A stretch of DNA of 64,000 nucleotides, taken from Syngnathus acus (taxonomy: Eukaryota; Chordata; Actinopteri; Syngnathiformes; Syngnathidae). Of the stretch, positions 24,401-39,400 are shown piece by piece. Made by a program: the position numbers and the translations under genes. The stretch is taken from positions 3,846,001-3,910,000 of the forward strand of contig NC_051107.1 in NCBI RefSeq assembly GCF_901709675.1, given 5' to 3'. The stretch's first letter is position 1, and each line of letters opens with the position of its first letter. The notes beneath the pieces were generated by a model. That model saw nothing but the letters and a program-made list of their open reading frames with translations, made no database searches and was not told where the DNA came from.

Positions 24401-27400
24401 ATGTGCTGTGAGCGCCGCTTGTTTGGTTTCCCCCGTGAACTGCCTCTGGGATAGTCAGAAGTCTGTGTGTGTTTGTGTGTGCTGAGGCTGCAGATCTGCT
24501 CCGGTTTCCGCAGCCACGCCACATGCGCGCTGGCGTTTAACATCCCTCGGAGGTTTCGGTGACAAAGCTGCGATGGTTGAAAGCAAAGAATGAGCACGTC
24601 TTGGGAAAGAATGAAAGGCTCCGCCTGTGGAATTTCAACGGGAAACTCGAAATTCCTCACCCTCGTTGCCCCGTCGCCGCATGGCCAGCTGTAGTTGACA
24701 AGGGAGGGTCAGCCCGGGTCTCCAACGACAAACATAAGCACAGGTACACGTGTTAGCTAAAACTAGCATCAGCTGCCCCCTTGTGGTTTTTACAATCAGG
24801 AAGAAGCTTGGCTATTCTTGTTCTCTTCCACGAAGGTCTTGCCAGAGTCTCGACCCGGACTTTGTGTGTTCGTCTGTTTTTCCTGCCCAGCTGCGCCGCT
24901 AAATCCCACATCTAACGTCGCGGCATGGTGGGGGAGGAGGCTAAAGGAGAGGGATGAACCCCAAAGTTTTCCAGCATCTCCTTTCATGACTAAGCCATGC
25001 AGATTATCAAAGATCCAGCAAGCACATGTTAGGCACGCTCATAAATTTGGTCTCGTGTTATTAAATTAGCTCGTAAATTACCGCAATGAAAATTACACAC
25101 CAGTGATTGGGATTTGTGAAATGTCACCTTAACCAAATAAAAAACGAGATACTGTCAATTGTTTGCATCCTTCCTACACAAGTGAAAATTCCACATCTTG
25201 AAGCACTCACTTATGACATCTTGTGCAATTAAATACCAGATGTTTTTTTTTTTTGTCAGTACATCAGAGGCGGTGACATTAATGATGGCAACTTGCAGAG
25301 TCAGCAATCTGCTCCTCAGCATCTGCCCCTAACACCTCATCAAATACACATTAAGTAGTTTAATGCACACATTTCCTAAAACAGTGGCTAGGCCGAACCA
25401 CATCTTGTTCTCCGGTCATAAAATATGAATAGAAAATAAATAAAAAATCGAGAATGGCTCGTTATAACTGATGTGATTTGAGTCCGAACTATTTTCCTGC
25501 TTCATTTTGGCCGGCTAGCTTTTCTCACAGGCGGTTGTTAAGTCCCCGTGGTCCGCATTTGCGCTTACCTTGCTCTCTCTGCTCGCACCTGCCTGTGACC
25601 GTCTTGCCTTGAAGTTTGATAAATGACGCATTTGTGCGTCTTTTCTCGGCACGCCGGGCTAAAATGCTGGAAATCGCTCCTCGAATCCGTGCAGGGGAAA
25701 CTCGCAGACCTCCTAATGTTTTTTTCAAGCCAGGCGATTGTGAGTCGCGAAAACTAATGAGCTCCCGCTACACATTAAGTCATTAAGCCTGATAATAAAA
25801 GACAGTTGTTAAATGAGGTTGTAAATATTTCCTCCCTGCTACAGAGATTTGCGACTGCTGCTTCAATGTTTTCCATCAAACTCTTAACAATTAATTATGT
25901 CCTTCAACTTGGGACATATTTATAGCAGGGCTTATTTTGAGCATATTGCAGGAAGGACTAAATTGTTAACGTTGACTCAGCTTGACAAGATCATGATGAA
26001 CCACTGACTTATGATTTGGCTCATGTGAAGATTTATAAACTACATTGAGTAAACAAATCGATTCCCCACTTAGCTATCATCACGTGTGTTTATTTACTTC
26101 AACAGGTCCACGATGGCCCTTGTCAAAATAAATCATTCAGAAACGCTACGGTAGAAGATAGGCTGCTGGATTCGAAGGTTAAACCGGGTTAACCCCCCCC
26201 CACACCCAATAATTGAGCCAAATTTCCTCCCCTTCGGTCAGCAAAAGCACAATTGTAGGGGGGGCAAAGGTCCCATGCGGTCACTAAATGCGCAATCTCG
26301 GCAGTGGGAGGGGCTGGAGATGAGAACGTAATCACTCAGCGCCTGTCGATAAATATCGATTCCCTTGTTAGGTCTTCGCCCCCGAGACGTAAGTAAAGGG
26401 GTGCGAGTGTCGTCCATTAGCCACATTAGGGCATTAATAAGAGCCAGGGGGGAGGGCGCCGACTATTTTTAGCCGCTGACGAACGGCTCTGTTGCTCCAT
26501 CTTAGTGTTTACCTCTGGAGGAGTGGGTGGGCAGGATGGAGAGTTTGTGTGTGTGTACAACGGCTCAGTATGTCTTCCAAGGAGAGCGCTGGAACCTCTA
26601 CCGAGGTCATAGAGTTCGGGACTCCGTCTAGGTTTGCTGATAAATTTTAAATCGACCTCCTGAGATGGGAACGCTAGGTCGCCCCAGCGCACTACTAAAG
26701 ATTAGCGTTCGGCCTTGGCGCGTCCACGCTTTCCGAAGCGCAAGTGTTGTGTGTTGACAGCGCGTGTCCTCGGTCGCCAGATGTAGACGGCGTGCTGGAG
26801 GAGAAGTGAATCATGGCTTTAATTAAGAGGACGAGCGCCAGGGCACATCTCATTAAACGTCTGCCGGAGGAACATTCAGACTACAGTAGCTAGCTACTGG
26901 GCGGCGTAACAGTGGAGCTGCTTCTGACTTTCCACTCCACCTTTTTCCTTTGCCTTTCCAAATGTAGACATTTTCCAGGACAGGAATTTAGAAGTTTCTG
27001 GCTATTTGAACACAAAAGGTGCCGCAGCACATGTAGACAGACACAGACAGGCATGTATTCTGAGAAATCGCTAATATCACTGCAGCTCACTCAGCAGTTA
27101 TAGCACCCCCTGTTGCTTTGGCTTGTGCTTGGCAAAAGTATTTTCAGTGAATATAAACTAGCCTCTCATTTTGGTTTAATAATCCAAGCAGATTTGTAGT
27201 CAGACCTGGCTGCATACTTCGCAAGCTAATGGCGGTAATGTGATATTTCCCGTTTAAAGGATCTCATAATGTGACAACTTACATTTTATTGCGGCATTTA
27301 AAACTGTTGGAAAATTCTTTCTTGGTTAGCACTCCTGGATGAAATGTCCTCAACTCAAAATATTGCTATAATTCTTCCCCCTTCCTCTTTTCCTATACGT

Positions 27401-30400
27401 TCCCATTTTGTCCATCTGTCCGGCGGTTTCTGCTTTCCGAGCACGTTTCCAGCGTGGTTGTCTGGTTTGGCGGGTGGATCGACAAGTGCCGCAATCTTCC
27501 TCGCCGCAGATTCGGCGCCGGAGTCGAGCCCGGCTGGACGCGTCGACGTCCTCCAAACGGGGTCAGAGCGGACGTGTTGGCAAGAGACGAGCAGGCAAAC
27601 TCTTTTGACTGACTCAGCAAGTAGTGGGTACACACCAAGACAGTGCTGTACTATAACGCCCCAATCAAGGGCACCTATTTATATCAAATCAACCTTGACT
27701 CTGATTTTTTTCGATGTCTGGTTGAAATCACTTTTGAGGAGCTGCTTTCAGCATCACGTAAATGCCGAGTAGGATTTTTGTTACCATGACAACTCGGGTA
27801 GAAATAGACCAATTTGACAAATTGGCCAACCGAGTCATTATGTTTCGTCTGGGTGCTGCTATCCAATTGAGTGCACCGATTATCCGATTATTCAGATAAA
27901 AACGGACTTTGTTTGTTATTAAACACAATGGCATGAATGCAAGGTGCAATTGTCATATTTGTTCACTTTACATGGCCGCCCTCTCACGTGATGTCAACAA
28001 ATGAGAGCGTAGAATTTGCCGATTATTAAAAAATACCGATATATTATTAACTTTTTTGTTTAGATTTTATTTTTATTACCCAACAGTTTGTAAAGAAGCA
28101 ACTCAAAAGTCAATAGGTCTTAAACTAAAAATAGTCTTAAACCAATTGATGGACTATATCGGAGAAACAATTACCAAAAAAAAAACATTAATGGGACGGA
28201 AAGGGTTTCACTGCCATTGCCATCGATCTGTCCTGTCACTTGACTGCATGACCTTCTGCCATGTTTCCACACATCACAAATGTAAGATATCGCAGGATGC
28301 CTTCAATAATTCAACCGTTGTCAGTCGAGTCTGTTTGAGACGATTAATGTCGCCCGCTCCTGCCAGCAAGCGCTTAAGGTGTTCCTTGCTTAAGTGCCAT
28401 GAAGAGGACATTGTTCTCCAGTCTACGGCGCCTTTCCTCTTTTGACCATAGACAGATGAATCTGACGGAAACAGCTGCCAGCGGCTTCTCGTCCTCCCAC
28501 CTCCCACTGTGCTGTGCAGATAAAGCATTCTCGGGCTGGCTGTCCATGTGATGTCTATAGCGCGTGTTTGTCATGTGCCGATGTCTTGAAGCGGATATTA
28601 GATCTTTCCTGTCATCACTCATTTCTTCGCTCTGGCGTCTTGGCCAGGCAGGCCCTAAGAGGGCCTCATCCGTCATTCGTGGTTGGAGAAGGCCCATTTG
28701 TCTTCCCTTTGTGTGCTTATACATGCTGGATGTCTACCTGTCTCGGGAAATATTTATTAGTGTTAAGGTTGGAGGAATTACGGAAGTCTGGAAAACAGAG
28801 AGAGGATGGGGGGGGGTTAAATGCTCAAAGTTTCAACACATTCCACCTCCTCCTTTTCCTCGTGCTGTTATCAGCTCATTTTGCCCAGCGGATGGGGTTG
28901 CCATGGCGATGGGAGTGAGGACCACAATGAGAACAGACGTCCTGGCTGGCTGGGGTGTGGCCCAGTTGGGAACATTGCGGAGGTGTGAATCCGGTTTTGG
29001 GATTGGAATTTGCCAGCGGGGAATCCGTTTTTTGGGTTTTGCAAGAATGGCTTCGAAAATTTGAATAGTTCCGGTGCTGAATTGTAGCTGGTATAAATCC
29101 CGCAGTCCCCCAGTGCGGTCAGAATCCAGTTTGCGCTCAATTCCTTCCGCATTCGGAATGCTGAACAGGCGCGTTACTTGTAATGCGAGAGAAATGGAGC
29201 GTAGCCTCAGCGCGAGCGACAACCCCGTGAAGTCAGTTTGAAGCGACTGATGACCCACTTTTGTCTTTATAGGCCTTCAATTGCCACTGATGATTACCTG
29301 CCCGGGGGTGGGGGGGAGCTCGTTACACGTCTTTCATTTCTACCTACCGATCTGTGTTGCTTGTCATTGTTGCGTGTTGTGTGACACGTTTATAGAAAGT
29401 AGCACTGGTTGTTCCGTTGCCTTTGCCATCGTGTGGTTGGTCAAACAGAAGCAGTTGAGCGCCACCCAAAACCGTACAACAGCGACTGGTAGTGTGCTAA
29501 AAAAAGGTCTTGGAAGGGAAAAGTGGATGGATGGAACTTCTAATTCTCTCCGCCGCCCTGTCATCGATCCTCTTATTCACGCTTTTATACGGCTGTTCCC
29601 CCCACAATCAACCGCGTCCATTCCTTTGATTTGTCTCTCGCAATCTAAATTGTGATGACTCGGACACATGTCCGCCGCCTCGGATCGATTTCCACATGTT
29701 CTCCTGCCAAGTCCTCGTGGTCAAGCTGAAAGACAAGATGCAGCCACCGGGCTGCTCCAGAAGCCCTGCACGCTGCTTCTTTTTTCTTTTTTTTTTAATG
29801 TCTACAAGCTCGCACACAAACGCTAACTCGCTGGCTCTCCAGCCCTATAATTTCCAATGCTGTCTATTTTAGGAGGACTTGCAGCGCTGGAAAAAACACA
29901 GACGCACTATAATTTAACAGTGCATAAACGTTGAGCAGCAGCAACCAACTCTAAAGGTACCTCGAATGAGAGACGAGCCTTCGAGCTTGCGTTACGTTCT
30001 CGCAAATTTATGATATGAAGAAAATGACTCTATAAAAAGATAACGAGACAATTTACCAGAAGAGCTGAAAAGGCTCATCAACCAGCAGCTTTTGTTTCGC
30101 CATACAGTTTTGGCGAGGAGTTTCAATTTTGAGAACTTCTTGTTTTTTAATGGCCGACGGCAAACTCGTCCAAGTTGCAGAGTGACCTCAGGGTCAAAAC
30201 GACTCTTTCCGCTGTCTTCAGTGTTATCCTGTTGTTGCATCATACTCAACTCGGGTTCGTGCTGAAGAAAGCAAACCGCCAATCGCGCTTACAAAACAGC
30301 AGCGTCATTCCAAGCGTAATGAAAGGGCCAATCGGAATGTAAAGTTAAAAAAGGTAACGGCCACCTTCTATTCGCGGTATCATCGGTTTCCCGAAATGTG

Positions 30401-33400
30401 AACGGCTAACCGCTCGTTGGCCTCCCGTGCGAATATTGGCGCGTACAACGGCCATTTAAGGCAATTTTGCCCGATAAACAACCTATTAAAAGAATCGCCT
30501 CCCTGCGTCATATTGTTAGCTAACAAACATACGTATATACGGCCACTTTCCACGAGTGCACGTGCTAATTTTACAAGCCCAAACTATATGCTCCAATTTT
30601 TAGTGTGTCATTAAATGTACATTGTAGACTTATTGGCCACCATTCAAAGTAGCCACGCATGACTTATTGCCATATTCCATATATTGCATTCCACTCCCTG
30701 CATTTGAGGGATTTTTATAATTACACTTTACATCCAGCTTGTGACATCACTTTTTTTTTTAACCCTAATTACCATGGGTTACCTACGACTAAATCCCCCC
30801 CTCCCCCCGCGTACAATTATCGCACCAACTTGCCTCCTTGACTTTCTCGATTCATCTTCAACTGGCTTGCCTCCCGTCAAGTCTTTAGGAGGTTATTTGG
30901 GATGTAAAAGCTGATTTTACTTCAGTGCTAAAATAAGAGCTTTGTTCTTGCCGGAGGAGCTCATGCATTTTGCAATAGTTCGGGTTTGTTGATGCCAATG
31001 TTTTGATTCCAACAAAATGGCCTCTGATCACACAGTCACTTACAAGCCGATAAAGCTTCTGGCGTCATTGTGAGCCCGTTGTTGTCGGAACGCTCACGAT
31101 TCAGTGCAAATATTTGTCACGCCCAGACGTTCTTATTTTGAGGATAAAGCGGTTTGGAATATTTTTGGATTGATGGTTGTGGAACCTAACTTTTTTTCCG
31201 TCTTTTTTGAAAGTGCCACCTTGTCATTATGCCGCAGGGCTAAAACGAGAAACTTTAAAGAGAGTACCAAAAAAAAAAAGTTTCACTTTTACAATCCGTG
31301 TGAATTGACCCTTTTAAAGTGGGCAAAACCACGTTAAGCCGCCCTCCCACGGCCGATTCGTTCCGCCGCTCGCTGTTGCCTTTTCCATTTACCTTGCAGC
31401 TCGCGCATCAAACGACGTCCTCTTGACCCTTTCGATCGCAATCAAGAGCCGCCCTTTTTTCTTCTTGCGGCTGAGCTTCTGTCTAATCAATGGCGTTCCT
31501 TCTCATGCCAGCAACATTGACATACAGGTGTGCCCACTGCTGTTTTCTCAGCGAAAGTAGCAAAAGTGGCTGTTTTAAGGGGTGAAATCCGGAGCGCAAT
31601 AAATCAAAGCCGGTCCACAGGGGCGTATTTTAAAGCTCCCTACACTTAACTGTCTAGGTAAAAAAAATAAAAATACTCTAACCATCTTTATTATATTCTC
31701 TGTGGGACTCTGCCTTTGTGATTTATCGAAATCAATCTTCTCCCTTTCACCACCATGTTTTTCGCTTCTGGAATTGCAAAACCCTTTCAGGGTTTTTGGG
31801 GGGGGGGAGTTTCTCCACCTCTAAATTTAGAGGCCAGCTGCTCCCCTGGGGCTTTGTCTGAACTCCTCCTCCCCTTCATTCCAAAAGCACGGCTGCTCGG
31901 GCCACACCCAAAGGAATGGTGGGATATCGGTTAAAGACAAACAAGTGTGTGTGACTCTACTGTATAACATACTCTCATAATAGCTACGGGATTGTTGGGT
32001 TGTCATGTGACCAGTTTGAAATCCCATATCTTAAAATATCATTGGTCACGCATGCAGCCATATTTCATGCAGTTTTTTGGGGCATTTTGAAATCATTATA
32101 GGACAAAGATTTAGGCTAAACATAGCCAATTGTTGGGCGCAATAAAAATTAATTCAGTATTTCCACTCCTGTGTATAATTCATCAAATTAACCCGAGATT
32201 TAATTTTCATGACTAGGAAAAAATGAATTCTTATATTATACAGTCTAATATTTTTCTAACTAAAAAACACTCCAATTATTTTTCTGTTCCCTGTGAAAAC
32301 GGTTTTTATTAATATTTGCCAATTTATAAAAAAAAAAAAAATTACAAGAGTGTAGGTACATTTCTCAGGTGACACGCCAAGTGTGAGAGACTGTCTGAAA
32401 TACTGCCGCTGTGTTTTAGCCTTGTACGGCTCTGACTCATTCACACACGCACACACTAACACACTCTCCCGCTTTGTCAGGATGTCATCAGATATTTTAC
32501 ACCCTGCCTTTTTGTGCTGACTCGGGCTTTCCACTCCACTCCACTCGACTCTCTCTAGGTCACTCAGTCGCTCCTCTTGAAAGGCTCACTGTAGGCCCAA
32601 CTGACGCAGATGAAGGCGTTGTGTCAACAGCGCAGCCACGAGGCGGTGACGCTAGCTGAAACGCAAACGCTCAAACACGTGAGGCGTGTTGTTTGAGATT
32701 TCAACGTGCTGACTCTGTTTCTCATGTACAGCAGATGGACTTGACTCCGTCCATAGGCCCCAAAGCACCACGGGAAGCCCGAGATGAGACCACTCACATC
32801 TCCACAGGATGCGCCGTAAAACCAGCGCCACTTCATGTTTACTCAGCTCCTGCGCATAAACTATTTGATGATAGTTGCTCAAATAAGATGCTGACTAGTG
32901 CAACTTTCCCCCAAACACTGTTTGAGGCTTTGTCCATATTACATTCATAAAAGTCATTAAGATAATCACAAGTAAAGAAAATGTCGTTTTATAACGAAAG
33001 AAAAATTCCAATTCCTCGTGTAAGTACATCATTAAGCCTCGCAATATGTTTGTTTATCCCTCCCGGGATGAGAGCGTTGCACGAGCGTAGCTGCCGAAGC
33101 TGTGCTGCTGTGAACGAGGGATTGGATTGCTGTCGGGGGTGAGCGCTCCTGTCTCATTAAGTTCTTGCACATCCATTTGGATGATCACAAAGCTTTGTGG
33201 AGGAAAATGTAGCCGTGATTATGAGCGGGAGTCGCCGCCCGTCTGGGTATTAAGCACCGTGCTTTTTTAATTATCCTCCAATCACTGTCTAATTAGCGAC
33301 AATAAAGCCCCAATTGGGACTCAAAGGTCGGGCGCACAGAGGCGCACTTTGTCAGGCACGCCGTAAAATGCTTCATGTTAGCGCGAGCTCGCTCTCATGT

Positions 33401-36400
33401 GACTCCCCTTTTGCGTCTTTAGAACATTCCCAGATAAGCACAATAAATTCATATGATGATGACTTTGTCAAGCAAAATGACACTGTTGCCGTTTCTATAA
33501 ATACAAGCACGAGTAATTCTAGCTTACATTTACAGAGACAATCGGGAGGGTTTTTTTGCCACATATAGGGCAGCATATTTTGGCAGGCTGCAAATAGGAA
33601 TGGATCGTTTTTGTTTTGGGTGTAGGACCCAAAAAATGTGCATAGCCTCAAACTGGTTTAATTCCTTTTTTTTTGGCGTCACTGAGCAAACTGAAACTTT
33701 GCCCAGACATTAAATTATTTAATTACATTCATTAAAATTCTTTTATTTTTTATTTGTTATTTTATTTTTAATTTTCTATTTTATTTTATTATTTATTAAC
33801 AATTGTCTTGATTTTTTTTTACTTTTTTTTCTTTCTTTTTTTTTAAACTCCCAAAATGTCCCTGTAGTTTTGTGTGGTGGGGATTCCCCCAAAGGGTTGC
33901 CTGGGAGGTTTTTATTCCTACAAAGCTATCGGGTGGGACCAAAGACAAATTGGGGCACCCGCCGCTTAGGTAGACGACACCAAGAAATCTATTTACTCCT
34001 CTTTCAGGATTATCGGATTTTCTGTTTTTTTTCTTAATTTAATCCAACACCAGCGGCAAAGTTATAAATCACACAACAAAGGCTCCGGATTAGTTATAAA
34101 ACTTCCCGACTAAATAAAACCAAAAAAGTAGTCCGATAAAGTTTTTTTCTGGTTCATTTTCACGGCCATGTCGCTATGTTTACATTTGTGCCCCCCACTT
34201 GTTGCTAGGCAGAATTCATCAAGCCACCACCATCTGTAATGGCTAAATAACTGTTTTACTGAATCACTCTTCTATAAAGTCGAGTAGTTCAAATACCATG
34301 AGTTCCATTTAAGGGAGTGTTCTGGGGCTATGTTGACTCGAACATCTTTGTATATTTGGAAGCGACTGAATGCGCTTTTGATTTGCACCCCAGCAAAGAG
34401 TCCTTTTAGCACAGCCAGCCCCCACATATCCTCATCCCCGCTCAATATCGCAAGCTCTTCCTTAAAAGAATCTCTGGGCTTAGAACTCATGAATTACTCA
34501 CAATCTCTCTTCTTTTTTTTTTTTTTATATCCCGCTTTAGATGTTTTATGCATAAGGACCCCCGAGTGTCGACGCAGAGGACCAGGGAAGAACTCAAATG
34601 ATTTTTCTTTGAGTTGAATTAAGTGCTAGTGCACTTCTCTCCACGCAATCCTGCGACAGCTTGACTCGTCGAGCCACGGGGATCTTCTTAATTCTTCACT
34701 CGCTCCTTTAGAGGCCAAAGCACTGAGATGTGGAATGTGTATTTATGAGTGAAAATGCTCGAGTGGGTTCAACGGGGGCAACTGCCATCCTTGCCTGTCC
34801 TGACCCCCCCCTGCAGCGTTTGTATCACGCCATCTCTTTTTTTTTTTTTTTTTTTTTTGCACCGTCTGCTCCACTTCCCAGCAGCCAGCCGTCTCGTGAC
34901 CGTGACTCTTCCACGCTTAAGCACCCTCTGACTGATTCGACTCACGCTTGACCGCCTTCCGACCCCTCCTCTATTTTGCCACAAAGATATTTTTATGCCA
35001 GTAGAAGTAACACACGACACTTCCTGTAATCCATCAAAATCGCCGTCGATTCTATTATAGCAGCCGGCTGACGTCATTGTGATGTTTCTAAATCCACACT
35101 TCTCTAAAAAGTGTGAAAAGACAGTAATTGTACGCTCGTCAATGCGTCTAGCATGTGTCCCGAGTTTTCCAAACATCTGCGGTTCCGTCGGGCTGACGAT
35201 TGGCAGTGAGTCAGGCAGTGAGTGAGTGGGCAGCTACGATCTTTGGAGTCCTGGGAAAAACGAGGCGGTGATGTCATTTTCGAGACTAGACAGAGGTTTT
35301 TTTCAAAAGCGGCGAAAATGAAAAGAACAGATGTTGGAGGTGCTTACTCATTTCAAGTCGTCGCGATGGTTTTGGCCCAGTTTCTTCTCACCGGTCGTGG
35401 TGCAGGTGCGCCTCATTGAAATGAGTGAAATCATCCCTCATATAATGAATATATAATATAAACTGAACTCCACGCAATTAGACGCAAGCAATTGAAAAGC
35501 CAACTTCCCCGTAATTTGTCGCCTTTAAATAAATGATCCTCTCAGACCCAGCCCAGTTTTTATCACTGCGAGTAGCAAGTGGCGTTCAGGAGCGGCGCGT
35601 CAATAATGGAAGCCTTCTCATGTTAAATGAATGAAAGCCTGTGGCTGTGCTCGCCAGAGGCTTTTTTGGATTGACTGAAACTTGCCTCGCCACTCGCCGC
35701 TCAAGGAGCTCGACTGGCACGTCTAATACGTATGTTTAACTGGCCTAAAACATCCACGTAAATCCAGTCGAGCACTTGTACCAGCATTTTTTTGTTTAGG
35801 GGGTTGTCTGAAAATTGTTGGCAACATGGAATAGACTGTGCCTCGGTCGTCATGGCAACAAAAAGATGCATTAGCATCAGACACCTTTTGTCACGACTGG
35901 CAACTGACTGACATTTCCTCCGACTCTAATCCGCGAGTCAACGTTTCGTCAGATTTGATCTTGTAAAAGCAGCGCGGCGTTATCGGATCACGCCGCCGCT
36001 TCCTCCGGTTGCGTACGCGCGCCAACCTCAGGTGAGGAGCGCACAAGACAAAATTAGTCGTCTTATTATCACCGCGCTCGTAATCATCATTAAGTGGGAT
36101 TAGACTCATGCTGCCAACCTTCGCTGGAGTCTTGATTGCTTTTACACACGCACACAGTTGCACGCAAGCGTTAAATGAAGTTGTGCCAACAACCCCCAAT
36201 CACCTGTCTGGCAACACACACACACATGCGTGGTAGTGGCTGCCAGTGTTTAGTCCTAATCATCACTTTTATGCGCCGCGCAAAGTGGCTCTCCGCCTCG
36301 TCTCACCGTGTAGGTAAGATTAGTCACAAATGAATCTCCCTCCAGAGGCCCATAATGCTCCGCTGATAGATGGCAATAGATGTTGTGCGTGACTACCGAG

Positions 36401-39400
36401 CCCTGACTGAGCATGATTTTTTTTTTTTATTAATATTTCCCTTTTCCGCAGCGCTCCAAAAATTAAAACAACAAAAATAAAAAATCTGACAACAAAAGAC
36501 ATTGAAACTATTTTTAACCATCCATTCTATGATTGGAGAGTTCTTCCTTGGCCCATTCCAAGATGAACGTCGCAGCACAGCCTTTTTGATTTACGGCGTT
36601 GAGGACACTTATTGTCTGATGGCTCTTATGACAGGGCGTCGCCACTTTGTCCTTTCGCCTTAAAGGCAAGACACACGCGCAGTTAAGGTTTTATTGTGAC
36701 GTGGTCTGCCCACCGCTGACCTTGGTAGGCGACGTTGCCCCCTTTAGCCGCGCTGTGGGATGCAACATTAAGTTTTACTAGGGCACCGAGGTTGCCATCG
36801 AATGACGAAGCCGAGTTGGAATGCACCCAGCTTTTTTTTAAAAGCGCTAATAAATTGAAAAGGAAATGTCGGAGAGAAACTTCAGCGGCGTGATGGCAGC
36901 AAAAGGCAGGAGATGGAGAGTCATGTGAACTGGCATCAAATTATTTTCTTTTTTCTTCTGCAGGTCCCAGTCTATTAGTTTCATGGTGTAGCAGTGGGCT
37001 GCCAAATTCACCATCAGCATCATGCCAGACAGGCAGGAGGGGGGAGGGGCTTGTTGAAGATTGCCGCAGTGTGGAATATCTTTCAAATTAGGTTCAATAA
37101 TGAAATGCAAGGCTGAAGGCAACCACAGTGGATTCCTTCTATCATCTGGTGTCAGGTCCCTGACAAAAAATGAAGGTGCAGGTTAAATCATGGCGAGGCA
37201 ACTGATCCGGTCTCCATGGTTACCTCCATTTTTTCACATTATTATTTTTATAAAATAGATGCCAAATCAGTAGTAATGCAATCTACTGTAAAAGGGCAGA
37301 TCAGTCAGCTGCACTCTTTTTTTTTTTTTTCCTCTGTGCATGTGTACCTGAAGGCATCATAAAAGCCATTGCCATGTGCTAAGCCTTGTGGAATTATTCA
37401 AATGGTTTATTTGTGACTCTTGATGGCCAGCCAGCATAGCAAAAATCAAAAAACATTAAAATACTGCACAGTGCTTTGAGAAAAAAAAAAAAAAACTGAC
37501 GTCGGACTGAGTGGGTTCAGCGAAACAAGTGTTATCTTGATTTCTTTTGACATCCGTCATCATTAACCGCCAGCTTGCTGTTACTCATTATACAGCATTC
37601 CACCTCTTCACTGGTAATTTAGCATGCTAGTGCGGACACGTGTGCATGTGTTATGTATGTGCAAAAGCCCCCCCGAGGCGTTCGGAGGTTATTCTTTCAA
37701 GCAATTCAGTCCCCTCCTGGGGTTTGGACCAATGGAGTAACAGTTTCATGCAGAGTCACAATCATCTATTCTTCTACGTTTGGCTCGAATCACTGCAGGA
37801 GAAAAAAATTGCAGGCCGTCTAAGCAAACTGTAGACCTTCACTGTGCCAATAGCGAGTGGGCGCTTGCAGATTTGCATGTTTGCAGTCAACAGATTTGTA
37901 AATTGACAGCAGAGCGCACCAGCAGGTGCGCCGAGCGAGCAAATATAGATTCCGAGAGAGCGGGTGATGCGGCAGACGCCCCTTTGAATGGAAATCAGGT
38001 CTCGCCTTCTTTTAATTGCTTTTTAGCGCGAGTCGGCGCGTTCAAATCGGTTACAGTTCAGAGCCTGATGTCGTTTTGTTCGCGTGATTTATGACAAGGG
38101 TGAACTTGGAGTAACATTGAAGCAGTGGGATGACGTTAGTTGGGTGAATGTACAGCACCATCGGCAGAAAAATTGAGCCGGAAAACGTTGACTTGAAGCC
38201 TATAATCAAGTTTGGCTCTTTTCCGTGCGCAAAGGAAAAAGTTTCAAGTTGAAGCCTCCAAACGCAAATCCATCCAGCTGTCATTTATTATGCAGGTGTC
38301 TCAATGGGAGCGACATATTCTCATCCATGAACATGAGCTCTGCAAAAAAAAAAAAAAAAAAATTGATTTGGATTCTCATTAGTGGATTATTTTCATCAGC
38401 GTTTTTCCACCCAAAGTAATCCGAGAGGTTTGTTTGAGTCCAATGAACTGATTGGGTGTCTCGCTTGTGTTTTGCAGTCATGCGCAGGAATCCTTTTGTG
38501 GCGGAAGGCTGCTGCGGGAAAGGCTCCCGCAACGCCCTTCAGGAGCTCTACAACCCCTCCCAGGTAGGAAGGAAGGCATCAGCTCTCGCCTCATGTTTCC
38601 ACCGTTTGTTTCGTGCCGTCTAGCGTGACCTTCGCCGGCCCTCGTTTGTTCTCGACCATCTGGCCGAGGTTTGAGCGCCAGCCAGAGCAGGTGGAGGCTT
38701 CCAGTTGAGCCTTTTGAAATATCCTCTATACAGTTTGTGCTTATGTTTGCAGTGTATTTTTAAAAAAAAAAAAAAATCCTGAATGGAAGTCATTGATTCC
38801 CATTAACATGCCATTTGGAAGCATCAAATTGATAAGTGCTTTATTATTTCCTGCGGGTAATTTTTGCCAGGGACCTGATTATGTTCGACTTTGGAGCCTC
38901 CGCCATCTTGCTGACGGTTGTTTGGTGTCGTGTCTGATGGGCAAACAGCCCAAGGTGATGCTATCACAGTGATGGATTGCATCCTTTTTTCTTGGCGCGC
39001 CGCCGTCTGCTTCATTATCACGTGACGTCGTCCTTTGCCTCCAAGGCAACTCTTCATAACACCCGTCTTCATTCGTTCCCATTTTCCCATTGTCTTCCTG
39101 TGACTGTGTGGCGATTAAACAAGGCGTGAGCGCATCTCGGCTTGATTTTTTTCGTTTTTTTCCACGCGTCCTCGCTCATGTGAAGTCCCATTGATACGCT
39201 CGTGTGTGTGCGCACGCTGGCCGCGGCCAGAGTAAACTTGAGTCGGGCACTGGAGGTCAGGAGAGAGGTAGGTCTGTCTGCGCTCGTACGAGAATCACTT
39301 TGACTCGGAGGATGCCAGAAGGAGAGCGTTTCACCTTGAGTGGTCAGGGTTGAGGGAAAGATAAAGATTTCATGTAGAGGCCCATTTTATGAGGGGGGAG

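Noticed and set aside
28514-29258. Overlapping frames of 116-166 codons on both strands in chst11 intron 1
   Set aside because: Several frames are open at once, which reflects a local lack of stops and not coding. No conserved motif is seen.
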